Of a stretch of DNA of 41,504 nucleotides, positions 24,872 through 32,915 are shown in pieces. Made by a program: the position numbers and the translations under genes. How positions within the stretch are numbered: the first letter of the stretch is position 1; each line of letters begins with the position of its first letter. This stretch comes from CAIYZT01 sp052387855. Lineage in GTDB: Bacteria; Pseudomonadota; Alphaproteobacteria; Rhodobacterales; Rhodobacteraceae. The stretch covers positions 1 to 41,504 of the forward strand of contig JBQTIT010000026.1 in NCBI GenBank assembly GCA_052387855.1, given 5' to 3'. A model generated the notes under the pieces. It searched no databases. It saw only the letters and a program-made list of their open reading frames with translations, and had not been told where the DNA came from.

Positions 24872-26083
24872 TCAACCCGGCCGGGTGACGGTGATCTGCG
24901 TCACGTCGCAATTGCCGCCTTCAAAGGCGCCGGCGCAGGAGGCAAGGTAGAAATTCCACATCCGCCGGAACCGCTCGTCAAAGCCGTGCCGGGCGACATC
25001 GGACCAGCGCGCGTTAAAGGCCTCGTGCCAGCGGCGCAGGGTCTGGCTGTAGCTCTTGCCGAACTCGACCGAACCCAGAACCTTGAGCCCGGCCCGCTCG
25101 ACCTCGCGCCGCAGCGCGCCAGGTGAGGGCAGCATGCCGCCTGGAAAGATGTATTTCTGGATGAAGTCCACCGACTTGCGGTAGCTCTCGAAACGCTCCT
25201 CGCGGATGGTGATGATCTGCAAGGTGGCGTTGCGCCCGGGGCGCAGGCGGTTCAGGACGGTCGCGAAATAGGTCGGCCAGTATTTCTCGCCCACCGCCTC
25301 GAACATCTCGATGCTGGCGATGCCGTCATAAACGCCCTTTTCGTCGCGATAGTCCTGCAACTTGATCTCGACCCGGTCCGCGAGGCCCGCCTTGCGGATG
25401 CGCTCGACCGCGTAATCGTGCTGGGCCTGGCTGATGGTCAGCCCGGTCACGCGCAGCCCGCGCTCCTTGGCGGCATATTCGGCAAAGCCGCCCCAGCCGC
25501 AGCCGATTTCCAGCACGTGATCGCCGGGCTTTACCCCCATCTGGTCGATGAGCGAGGCGTATTTCTGCACCTGCGCCTTTTCCAGATTCTCCTGCCCCGA
25601 ACGGAAGAGCGCGCTGGAATAGGTCATGGTCTCGTCCAGCCAGAGCTTGTAGAAATCATTCCCCAGATCGTAGTGATAGGCGATGTTCTTGCGGCTGCCG
25701 CGCTTGGTGTTGGGCCGCAGCAGGTGCCGCATCCGTTCATAGGCGCGCAGCAGGATCATGCCGGGAAAGCCGTCATAGACCTCTTCGTTGTCCTGATTGA
25801 GCAGATCCATCAGCGCCATCAGGTCGGGCGAGGACCAGCCGCCCTCAAGATAGGCATCGCAAAAGCCCATGTCGCCTTCGCGGATCAGGCGGGCAAAGAT
25901 GTCGGGGTCACGCACGACGATTTCGCCCACCGGGCCCGGTTCGGGCGCATCGACGCGAAAGCGCCGCCCATCCGGCATGACAAAGTCAAGCCGGCCGTGT
26001 TTCAGCCGCCGCGCCACGCCAAAGACCGAAGCGAAATAGCGCGGCAGACCGGTCTGGCCCTCGACACTGTACAGGACTTCCAT
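24872..26083 (-). CDS. Cyclopropane-fatty-acyl-phospholipid synthase family protein
   Basis: A 403-residue SAM-dependent methyltransferase that adds a methylene across the double bond of membrane phospholipid acyl chains. SAM motif I is VLEIGCGWGGFAEYAA, preceded by the conserved NIAYHYDLGNDFYKLWLD. The family signature YIFPGGMLPSP is followed by a C-terminal helical region. The N-terminal domain (about 1-120) is the lipid-binding extension of bacterial CFA synthases. I start at ATG 26083 (MEVLYSVEGQTG); the longer open frame lies over the photolyase gene. It is 56 bases after the photolyase stop. CFA-like enzymes in this group can have altered substrates, so the exact lipid is unproven. Confidence 0.9.
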   Translation of the reverse strand: MEVLYSVEGQTGLPRYFASVFGVARRLKHGRLDFVMPDGRRFRVDAPEPGPVGEIVVRDPDIFARLIREGDMGFCDAYLEGGWSSPDLMALMDLLNQDNEEVYDGFPGMILLRAYERMRHLLRPNTKRGSRKNIAYHYDLGNDFYKLWLDETMTYSSALFRSGQENLEKAQVQKYASLIDQMGVKPGDHVLEIGCGWGGFAEYAAKERGLRVTGLTISQAQHDYAVERIRKAGLADRVEIKLQDYRDEKGVYDGIASIEMFEAVGEKYWPTYFATVLNRLRPGRNATLQIITIREERFESYRKSVDFIQKYIFPGGMLPSPGALRREVERAGLKVLGSVEFGKSYSQTLRRWHEAFNARWSDVARHGFDERFRRMWNFYLASCAGAFEGGNCDVTQITVTRPG

Positions 26084-26139
26084 GCTCACCCCCCCGGGCG
26101 TCTCGTCAAAGGTAAAGATTCCAGAAGATGCGACGCCAC

Positions 26140-27549
26140 TCAAGTCTTTCGTTGGGCATAGGCCGCAAGGGCACGCGCGCGGCCCTCGTCCAGACCGATG
26201 ACCGGCGCGGGATAGGGCTGGTCGGGGCGCAGGTGCCAGGACCGCGGCGCGGCGTTGAAAAAGGACAGCGCCTCGGCCCCCGGCGCGGCCGAAAGCTCGG
26301 CCACCCAGCGCCGGCGATAGGCGCCGGAGGGGTCGAACTTTTCGGCCTGAAGCGCGGGGTTGAAGACGCGGAAATAGGGCGCGGCGTCGGGCCCGGACCC
26401 TGCAACCCATTGCCACCCCATGGCATTCGACGCCGGATCCCAGTCGGTCAGGCATTGGGCGAACCAGTCCAGGCCGATCTTCCAATGGGTCAGAAGATGC
26501 TTGGTCAGGTACGAGGCCGCGATCATCCGGGCGCGGCCGTGCATCGTGCCGGTCACATACATCTGGCGCATGGCGGCATCGACCATCGGCTCGCCGGTCA
26601 TGCCGCGCCGCCACCTCTCGGCGGCCTCGCTGTCGCCGGACCATGGGAAATCGTCCCATTCGGAGCGCCAGTTGCGGCTGGCGATGTGGGGGCTGTGGTG
26701 CATCAGCGACCAGGCGAATTCGCGCCAGCCCAGTTCCCGCAGGAAATGCTCGGCCCCCGGCGCGCCGTCAAGCATGGCGCGGCGCCCGGCGTGCCAGATC
26801 TGACGCGGGCCGATCTCGCCCCAGGTCAGGTTTTCCGATAGGCCCGAGGTGGCCCCGGTCGCGGGAAAGTCGCGGTCGGTGTGGTAGCGCGCCACCGCAT
26901 GGTCAAGGAAACGGTCAAGCCGGGCCAGCGCGGCCGCCTCTCCGGCGCCCTGGTGCGCGGCGCAGACCGACGCGCCGCGCTGCATCCCCTGGCCCAGCGC
27001 CCAGCTTTCCAGCGGCTCCGACCGGGGCCAGAGCGCGGGCGGCGCCAGCCGTTCCGGCGCGGGCAAGGCGGGCGCGACCTCGCGGCGGGACAGCACGTTC
27101 CAGAACGGGGTAAAGACCTTGAACGCGGTCCCCGCCTCGGTCGTCAGCGCTGCCGGCTCGTGCAGCAGGAATCCCGCAAAGCGGCGCGCCGCGACCCCCC
27201 GGGCCCCGAGCGCCGCCTTCAGGGCGGCGTCGCGGGCGGCCTCGCCCGGTGCGGGGCTGTGCGACCACAGGACCGACCCGGCGCCGGTTTCAGCGATCAC
27301 CTCGTCCAGAACCCGCAACGCCGGCCCGCGCCGCAGGATCAGCCGCGAGCCGAGCCGTTCCAGCGCCCCGCCAAAGGCGTCCAGCGCCAGGCCCAGGCGC
27401 CAGGCCGGGGCGGCGCCCAGCGGATCGGCCCCCGGATCAAGGATGAAGAGCGGGATCACCGGCCGGCCCGACCGCGCTGCTGCGGTCAGCATCGGCTGGT
27501 CGGTCAGGCGCAGGTCACGGCGGAACCAGGCGATCAGGGGGGCGTTCAA
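26140..27549 (-). CDS. Deoxyribodipyrimidine photolyase
   Basis: A 469-residue cryptochrome/photolyase family flavoprotein. The N-terminal antenna domain begins IAWFRRDLRLTDQPML. The C-terminal FAD-binding helical domain has ENLTWGEIGPRQIWH, GWREFAWSLMHHSP, MTGEPMVDAAMRQMYVTGTMHGRARM (given here as key residues D, R and the TGxMHxR motif) and WDPASNAMGWQW. It repairs UV-induced cyclobutane pyrimidine dimers with light energy. The start is a TTG at 27549, preceded by CGGAGA about seven bases upstream; no closer ATG would keep the RRDLRLTD motif. Confidence 0.93.
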   Translation of the reverse strand: MNAPLIAWFRRDLRLTDQPMLTAAARSGRPVIPLFILDPGADPLGAAPAWRLGLALDAFGGALERLGSRLILRRGPALRVLDEVIAETGAGSVLWSHSPAPGEAARDAALKAALGARGVAARRFAGFLLHEPAALTTEAGTAFKVFTPFWNVLSRREVAPALPAPERLAPPALWPRSEPLESWALGQGMQRGASVCAAHQGAGEAAALARLDRFLDHAVARYHTDRDFPATGATSGLSENLTWGEIGPRQIWHAGRRAMLDGAPGAEHFLRELGWREFAWSLMHHSPHIASRNWRSEWDDFPWSGDSEAAERWRRGMTGEPMVDAAMRQMYVTGTMHGRARMIAASYLTKHLLTHWKIGLDWFAQCLTDWDPASNAMGWQWVAGSGPDAAPYFRVFNPALQAEKFDPSGAYRRRWVAELSAAPGAEALSFFNAAPRSWHLRPDQPYPAPVIGLDEGRARALAAYAQRKT

Positions 27550-27565
27550 GGGGTCTCCGGGGCGT

Positions 27566-27606
27566 TTGGGGTGATACGGCCCCGGCGCCGGGCTGGATCA
27601 CCCCAA
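27566..27606. promoter_or_regulatory. Long inverted repeat between the photolyase and aminotransferase genes
   Basis: TTGGGGTGAT (27566-27575) is perfectly complemented by ATCACCCCAA (27597-27606), and the spacer contains the palindrome CCCGGCGCCGGG. The whole can form one long hairpin. It lies 17 bases upstream of the photolyase start and 13 bases past the class V aminotransferase stop on the same strand. It could end the aminotransferase transcript or bind a regulator of the photolyase gene. Confidence 0.5.
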
Positions 27607-27618
27607 GACCCGCGCGGG

Positions 27619-28851
27619 CTAGAGCACCTCTTGCAGCGCCTCGATCAGCCGGGCGACCTCGTCCGCCGTGGTGTAATGCGCCGCCGACATGCGCAGCACG
27701 CCGCGCCCCAGGTCGACCCCCATGGCCTGCAAGGGACGGACGGCGTAGAAATCGCCGGCCCAGCAGGCGATCCCGCGCTGGCCAAGGGCGGCCGCCACCG
27801 GATCGGCGGCGCGGTCCAGCGCCACCGCGACCGTGGGCGCCCGGTCCTCGGCCCGGCGCGGGCCGATCAGCCGCAGATCGTTGCGTGCGCCAAGGTAATC
27901 CATCAGCGGCGCAATCACCGCCACCTCTTGCGCGCGCATCATCTCATGCACGGCGAGTCCGCGCGCGGCCGGGTCCGCCGGGGCGGTGAAGTGATGGGCG
28001 TAAAGCGCATCGACATAATCCGCCATCCCGGCGCAGGCAGCGATCTGGGCATGGTCCGGGCCGGCGGGGGTAAAACGCTTGTAGAGCGCGCCGGCGTTGA
28101 AATGATGCCCCTGCGCCGGCAAGTCGGCGCCAAACTCGGCGCCGATCAGCATGATCCCCTGATGGGGCCCAAAGGTCTTGTAGGCCGAAAAGAGATAGAC
28201 ATCGCAGCCCAGCGCCGCAAAGTCCGGAAAGCCGTGCGGCGCATAGGACACCCCGTCGACCACGCTCCGCGCGCCGGCCGCGCGCGCCATCGCGGCAATC
28301 TCGGCGACCGGGTTGATCTCGGCCACGACGTTGGAGCAATGGGGAAAGGCCACAAGCCGCACGCGGCCGTCGGCCAGAAGCGGCGCCAGAGCGGCCGGGT
28401 CAAGATGTCCCGAGGCTGGGTCGATCCGCCATTCGCGCACCTCGATCCCCTCGTCGGCCAGACGGCGCCAGACGCCCGAATTGGCCTCGTGGTCCTGATC
28501 GGTCACCACGATTGCCGCGTTCTTGCCGCGCAGCCACAGCCGCACCGCCTGCGCCAGGACATAGGTGTTGGCGCTGGTCGAGGGGCCAAAGGAAATCTCG
28601 TCCGCCGCCGCGCCCATCATCGCCGAAAGGCGAATCCGCGCCTCGTCCATCTCGGCCCCGCCGGCCTGGGCGCCGGGATGGGGGGCATAGGGCTGAACCT
28701 TGCGGTCGGTATAGAATCGGTGCAGCCGCTCGACCACGGCGCCGCAAGGATAAGAGCCGCCGGCGTTTTCGAAAAAGGCATGGCCCGACAGCACCGGGCT
28801 GGAGAAGGCCGGAAACTGCCGGCGCACGAAATCAAGGTCTAGCTGGCGCAT
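27619..28851 (-). CDS. Class V aminotransferase, cysteine desulfurase-like
   Basis: A 410-residue fold-type I PLP enzyme. The N terminus (FENAGGSYPCGAVVERLH) matches the cysteine desulfurase-like group, the PLP lysine is Lys225 in LFSAYKTFGPHQG, and the cofactor motifs TSANTYVL and DQDHEANSG precede it. The SufS-type active-site cysteine loop is not obvious, so sulfur transfer from cysteine is uncertain, and a lyase or transaminase role is possible. I start at ATG 28851 (MRQLDLDFVRRQF) with a GGAGGG ribosome binding site; the open frame extends to 29010 without homologous sequence. It is divergent from the PotD-like gene. Confidence 0.87.
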   Translation of the reverse strand: MRQLDLDFVRRQFPAFSSPVLSGHAFFENAGGSYPCGAVVERLHRFYTDRKVQPYAPHPGAQAGGAEMDEARIRLSAMMGAAADEISFGPSTSANTYVLAQAVRLWLRGKNAAIVVTDQDHEANSGVWRRLADEGIEVREWRIDPASGHLDPAALAPLLADGRVRLVAFPHCSNVVAEINPVAEIAAMARAAGARSVVDGVSYAPHGFPDFAALGCDVYLFSAYKTFGPHQGIMLIGAEFGADLPAQGHHFNAGALYKRFTPAGPDHAQIAACAGMADYVDALYAHHFTAPADPAARGLAVHEMMRAQEVAVIAPLMDYLGARNDLRLIGPRRAEDRAPTVAVALDRAADPVAAALGQRGIACWAGDFYAVRPLQAMGVDLGRGVLRMSAAHYTTADEVARLIEALQEVL

Positions 28852-29156
28852 CTGCCCTCCGCGGGGAAATCGGTTTCGGGTCCCCGGGCGGGCACGGCGG
28901 CCTGGCGGGGCGTGGCGGGTCTTCCCGCCAGCCGGCGGACACGCGCCCGGCCCGGCAGACCCGCCGCACGGCATGAGGCGGGCCGCCCGATGCTTACCCA
29001 AATCCCCCACCCGATGGCAAGGCCACCCGGGGCAGGCGGCAATTTGATCATTTGCCGTGTTTCTGCTTGAGCGGTCGCGGCCACATCACTAGCATCCCCC
29101 CACCACTCAGGCTGCGCGGCGCCAGGACCGGCAGCATTCTATGAACAGGAGCGAAA
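28852..29156. promoter_or_regulatory. Divergent promoter region with a TGATCA operator-like site
   Basis: This 305-base gene-free stretch separates the class V aminotransferase (minus) and PotD-like (plus) genes. An imperfect palindrome lies at about 29036-29056, with arms CGGCAA and TTGCCG around TTTGATCAT; its AATTTGATCA part equals the first ten bases of the GntR-associated palindrome at 10017. A plausible plus-strand promoter is TTGAGC (29067-29072) and TAGCAT (29090-29095), 17 bases apart, just downstream of the palindrome. The rest is very GC-rich. Confidence 0.5.
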
Positions 29157-30209
29157 ATGAAACTTTCCAACACCTGCTTCGCGGCTTCGCTGACCGCTGC
29201 CTTTCTGGGAACCTCGGCCCTTGCGGCCGACCCCGAGCTGATCGTCTTCGACTGGGCCGGGTTCGAGGACCAGTCGCTGATCGAGCCCTATGTCGCCAAG
29301 CATGGCGACATGCCGACCCTTGCCTTCTTCGGCGACGACGACGAGGCCTTTACCAAGATGACCGCCGGCTTCAAGGCCGACGTGGCCCACCCCTGCGCCC
29401 AGATGGTGCAGAAGTACCGCGACGCCGGGCTGATCGAACCCTGGGATGTCAGCCGCATCCCCGAGTACGAGAACATCGGCGCGAACTTCAAGAACTCGAC
29501 CATCTTCGCCGATGACACCGGGGTCTGGTTCATCCCGACCGACTACGCCTATACCGCCATCGCCTACAACCCCGAGCTGGTTCCGGCCGAGGATGTCGCC
29601 TCGCTCAACGTGTTCATCGACCCCAAATATGCCGGCCGCACCACCATGCCGGACAACACCGATGACACCTTCTCGCTCGCGCTGCTGGCCACGGGCGTTT
29701 CGGACTGGACCAACATCTCCGAAGAGCAGTTCCAGGCCGCCGCCGCCTGGCTGCGCCTGGCCCATGCCAACGTGCGCACCTACTGGGCCGACCCGTCGCA
29801 GAACGCCCAACTGATGAAGACGGGCGAGGCGCTGGTGTCCTGGTCCTGGAACGACGGCGTCGCAGCGATGAAGGCCGAGGACATCCCGACCGCCTTCAAC
29901 CGCACCCCGGCCGAGGGCGTGGCCACCTGGTTCTGCGGCTATGTCAACTTCAAGGACGCGCCGGGCTCCGAGGACAAGGCCTATGACTACATCAACGCCT
30001 GGCTGGATCACGGCTCGGCCCGGGGCCTGCTGGAAAACTTCGGCTACGCCCATACCAACGTGGCGGCGATGGCCGGCATCTCGGCCGAGGATCTGGCCGC
30101 CGGGCATGCCGATCCGGTGGACGGCACCCTGCTGACCCAGGTTCCGATCGATCCGGCGATGCGCGACCGCATGGCCGAGGAATTCGAGATGATCAAGTCG
30201 GGCTTCTGA
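29157..30209 (+). CDS. PotD-like extracellular polyamine-binding protein
   Basis: A 350-residue periplasmic binding protein. A signal peptide (NTCFAASLTAAFLGTSALAA) precedes DPELIVFDWAGFEDQ. The architecture and motifs (FTKMTAGFKADVAHPCAQM, FIPTDYAYTAIAYNPE, YDYINAWLDHGSARGL) are those of spermidine/putrescine-type binding proteins that deliver to a PotABC-like importer. AGGAG lies just before ATG 29157. No permease or ATPase gene adjoins it, and a strong terminator follows, so it is transcribed alone and must use a transporter encoded elsewhere. The exact ligand (putrescine, spermidine or another cation) is uncertain. Confidence 0.88.
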   Translation: MKLSNTCFAASLTAAFLGTSALAADPELIVFDWAGFEDQSLIEPYVAKHGDMPTLAFFGDDDEAFTKMTAGFKADVAHPCAQMVQKYRDAGLIEPWDVSRIPEYENIGANFKNSTIFADDTGVWFIPTDYAYTAIAYNPELVPAEDVASLNVFIDPKYAGRTTMPDNTDDTFSLALLATGVSDWTNISEEQFQAAAAWLRLAHANVRTYWADPSQNAQLMKTGEALVSWSWNDGVAAMKAEDIPTAFNRTPAEGVATWFCGYVNFKDAPGSEDKAYDYINAWLDHGSARGLLENFGYAHTNVAAMAGISAEDLAAGHADPVDGTLLTQVPIDPAMRDRMAEEFEMIKSGF

Positions 30210-30228
30210 GCGCGGCCCATGCAACAGG

Positions 30229-30260
30229 GGCGCCCGGTGGAAACGCCGGGCGCCTTTTTC
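30229..30260 (+). terminator. Rho-independent terminator after the PotD-like gene
   Basis: GGCGCCCGG (30229-30237) pairs perfectly with CCGGGCGCC (30246-30254) around an eight-base loop, followed by TTTTTC. It lies 20 bases past the stop and just upstream of the tmRNA promoter. Confidence 0.92.
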
Positions 30261-30285
30261 TTTGACCGCGCGGTGCCGGGGCGGC

Positions 30286-30314
30286 TTGCAGCGGGCGGGC
30301 GGGCGGCCTATATC
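30286..30314 (+). promoter_or_regulatory. Promoter of the tmRNA gene
   Basis: TTGCAG (30286-30291) and TATATC (30309-30314) are separated by exactly 17 bases, a good sigma-70-type promoter. The predicted start near 30321 fits the 5' end of the acceptor piece. Confidence 0.7.
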
Positions 30315-30320
30315 TGACCG

Positions 30321-30650
30321 TGCTTGGGGGCAACCCCAGACTATGGCGATAAACGCACCTATAATAAGCGGCTCGGACCCGGGGGCGGTACCCGGCGACT
30401 CCACCAGACACCCGGCATTGCGGGGGCAAGGGGTCGAAACAGGATCGACGAACGTCCAAAAAGGCCAGCTTTCGCTCGGTAGGCACCACCGTTATCGGAC
30501 CACAAGTACAGTTGCCAATGACAACCGTGCTCCGATGGCTCTGGCTGCGTAAGCAGTTCGAACGTCGAAACCTAAGTCCTTGCGCTTAGCCGCGTAAGGC
30601 GGGGTTCGCAGGTACCTGGCAACAGAAACCTGCACCTTTCCCCCGTTGAC
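30321..30650 (+). ncRNA. ssrA: Two-piece circularly permuted tmRNA (ssrA)
   Basis: The gene encodes the alphaproteobacterial split tmRNA. The acceptor piece comes first (about 30321-30406) and ends CGACTCC-A-CCA. The coding piece begins at 30430 with GGGGTCG, which pairs with CGACTCC to form the acceptor stem, followed by a GGATCGACG segment like the start of one-piece tmRNA. The tag reading frame at 30514-30552 is GCC AAT GAC AAC CGT GCT..., giving ANDNRAPMALAA and a TAA stop. The 23 bases between the pieces are removed during processing. tmRNA rescues stalled ribosomes and tags the protein for ClpXP. The 3' boundary near 30650 and the 5' boundary are estimates; a hairpin with arms GCAGGT/ACCTGC lies near the 3' end. 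Confidence 0.9.
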
Positions 30651-30743
30651 GCCCCGGCCCCGATCCCGTAGCAAACCCGAACGGGGTTCGCGGCCCCCCC
30701 GTGAGGCTTTGGCCCAAGCGTCGCATCCCGCCCCATTTCAAGG

Positions 30744-31556
30744 ATGCACCCCATGCCCCAATTCGGACAGATCACGGTCGCCCAGGCTTCGCGCCTGATC
30801 GGCACGCCCGATTGCCCCGCCTTCCTCGACGTGCGACTGCCCGAGGATCTGGCTGCCGACCCGCGCCTGATCCCCACGGCGCGGCCGATCGCGCATGGCG
30901 CCATCGCGCAGGCCGCTGATCCTGCAAATCGCGCCATTGTCATCTGCAACCGCGGCCGCAAGCTGTCCGAAGGGGCGGCGGCGGTGTTGCGCGCCAAGGG
31001 CATGGCGGCCGAGGTGCTGGAGGGTGGCCATCTGGCCTGGGCCGAGGCGGGCCTGCCGCTGGTGCCGCAGGCGGCCCTTGCGGGGACAGAGCTGTGGGTC
31101 ACGCGCCACCGCCCCAAGATCGACCGCATTGCCTGCCCCTGGCTGATCCGCCGCTTTGTGAACCCGTCGGCGCGGTTCCTGTTCGTCGCCCCGGCCGAGG
31201 TGTCTTCGGTGGCCGCGCTGTTCGGCGCCACGCCCTTTGACATCGAAGGCACCGCCTTTTCGCACCGCGCCGAGGGCTGCACCTTTGACGCGATGATCGC
31301 GGACTTTGGCCTGTCGCATCCGGCGCTGGACCGGCTGGCGCTGGTGGTGCGTGCCGCCGACACCGACCGGCACGATCTGTCGCCGCAGGCCGCCGGGCTT
31401 CTGGCGCTTTCGGTGGGGCTGTCGCGGCTCTACCGCGACGATCTGGGCCAGCTTGAGGCGGGGATGGGCCTTTATGACGCGCTCTACCGCTGGGCGCGCG
31501 ACGGATTTGACGAGGGTCATGACTGGCCCGCCAACCGCATCGGGGCCGCGCAATGA
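30744..31556 (+). CDS. Rhodanese-ChrB domain chromate resistance protein
   Basis: A 270-residue two-domain protein. Residues about 5-110 are a rhodanese domain with active-site loop VICNRGRKLSEG carrying the catalytic cysteine. Residues about 113-265 are the ChrB C-terminal domain: WVTRHRPKIDRIACPWLIRRF, then FDIEGTAFSHRAEGCTFD. ChrB-type proteins accompany chromate efflux pumps as chromate-responsive factors; the rhodanese may handle sulfur or reduction chemistry. Its stop overlaps the chrA start as ATGA, so the two are coupled. ATG 30753 (MPQFGQITV) is an alternative start to 30744. Confidence 0.88.
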   Translation: MHPMPQFGQITVAQASRLIGTPDCPAFLDVRLPEDLAADPRLIPTARPIAHGAIAQAADPANRAIVICNRGRKLSEGAAAVLRAKGMAAEVLEGGHLAWAEAGLPLVPQAALAGTELWVTRHRPKIDRIACPWLIRRFVNPSARFLFVAPAEVSSVAALFGATPFDIEGTAFSHRAEGCTFDAMIADFGLSHPALDRLALVVRAADTDRHDLSPQAAGLLALSVGLSRLYRDDLGQLEAGMGLYDALYRWARDGFDEGHDWPANRIGAAQ

Positions 31557-32824
31557 ACACCGAAACCACCCCTGCACCGTCCCTCGCCGAGCTGACCCGT
31601 GTCTTTGCCCGCATCGGCGTTCTGTCCTTTGGCGGGCCGGCCGCGCAGATCGCGCTCATGCACCGCGAGATCGTTGACGAGCGCAAATGGCTGACGGAAA
31701 AAGACTATCTGTCGGCCCTGTCCTTTTGCATGCTCCTGCCGGGGCCCGAGGCGATGCAGCTTGCCACCTGGATCGGCTGGCGCCAGCACGGGACGCCTGG
31801 CGGGCTGATCGCGGGGGGGCTCTTTGTGCTGCCGGGCGCGCTGGTCATCCTGGCCCTGTCGATGATCTATGCCGCCTTCGGGCAGGTGCCGCTGATCTCG
31901 GCGCTCTTTGCGGGGGTGCAGGCGGCGGTGATCGCCGTGGTGATCGAGGCGCTCTTGCGTGTGGCGCGGCGGGCGCTGAAAACCCCCGCGCACCGCATCG
32001 TCGCGGCCCTGGCCTTTGCCGGCCTCTTTCTGTTTGCCCTGCCCTTTCCGGTCATCATCCTGGCCGCCGCCGCCTGGGGATTTGCCAGCGCGGGCGGGCT
32101 GGCCCGGGCCGGCGTGCACCCGCCCGCCCCCTGGGGCCGCTCGCTGCGCGCGGCCGCGCTCTGGGGCGCGGTCTGGCTGGGGCCGCTGGCGATCCTGCTC
32201 TGGCGCGGCGGCATCCTGGCCGAGATTGCCCTGTTCTTCTCCAAACTCGCGCTCTTGACCTTTGGCGGGGCCTACGCCGTCCTGGCCTGGATGGCGCAAG
32301 AGGTCGTGGCCGAAAAGGCCTGGCTGACGCCGGCGCAGATGATGGACGGTCTTGGCCTGGCCGAGACAACGCCCGGCCCGCTGATCCTGGTGACCGAGTT
32401 CGTCGGCTACCTTGCCGCCCATGCCGCCGGAGGCTGGGCGCTGGGCCTTGCCGGGGCGCTGACCGCGCTGTGGATGACCTTTGCCCCCTGCTTTCTGTGG
32501 ATCTTCGCCGGCGCGCCCTGGGTCGACCGGCTGACGTCGGCGCCCAGGCTGGCCGGCGCGCTGCAAGGCATCACGGCGGCGGTGGTGGGGGTGATCGCGC
32601 ATCTGGCGCTGTGGTTCGCAAGCCATGTCCTTTTCGCGGCGCAGATCGCGCTGGATGCCGGCCCGCTCGGCGTTCTGGTCCCCGACCCGTTCAGCCTGCG
32701 GCCCGAGGCGGCGCTGGTGGCCGCGCTCAGCGGCGCGCTGCTGCTGTGGCGGCACTGGAACCTGATCGCCGTTCTTGCCGTTGCGGCGGCAAGTTCGGCG
32801 GCGCTGGCGCTGGTGTGGTCCTGA
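31553..32824 (+). CDS. chrA: Chromate transporter ChrA
   Basis: A 423-residue inner-membrane transporter that exports chromate. It has the two-repeat architecture of long-chain CHR proteins: the N-terminal half carries RIGVLSFGGPAAQIALMHRE and the C-terminal half KLALLTFGGAYAVLAWMAQE, with PGPEAMQ and TPGPLIL motifs following each. About ten to twelve hydrophobic segments are visible. The ATG lies in an ATGA overlap with the ChrB-type gene. In some bacteria the system also affects sulfate, but chromate efflux is the standard role. Confidence 0.93.
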   Translation: MNTETTPAPSLAELTRVFARIGVLSFGGPAAQIALMHREIVDERKWLTEKDYLSALSFCMLLPGPEAMQLATWIGWRQHGTPGGLIAGGLFVLPGALVILALSMIYAAFGQVPLISALFAGVQAAVIAVVIEALLRVARRALKTPAHRIVAALAFAGLFLFALPFPVIILAAAAWGFASAGGLARAGVHPPAPWGRSLRAAALWGAVWLGPLAILLWRGGILAEIALFFSKLALLTFGGAYAVLAWMAQEVVAEKAWLTPAQMMDGLGLAETTPGPLILVTEFVGYLAAHAAGGWALGLAGALTALWMTFAPCFLWIFAGAPWVDRLTSAPRLAGALQGITAAVVGVIAHLALWFASHVLFAAQIALDAGPLGVLVPDPFSLRPEAALVAALSGALLLWRHWNLIAVLAVAAASSAALALVWS

Positions 32825-32915
32825 CCCCGGCCCGCAGGGCGCCGAAATCCTCCCGCCCCTCTTTCCTTCAAACGCGAATCCCGCCATGAAGGATCATCCA
32901 GCAAAAGGGTCCGGC

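Noticed and set aside
26084..26659. N-terminal extension of the CFA synthase frame
   Set aside because: It overlaps the photolyase gene and has no CFA-like sequence; the ATG at 26083 fits the family start.
30262..30552. Apparent small protein ending ANDNRAPMALAA
   Set aside because: This is the tmRNA tag reading frame plus upstream noncoding RNA, not a protein gene.
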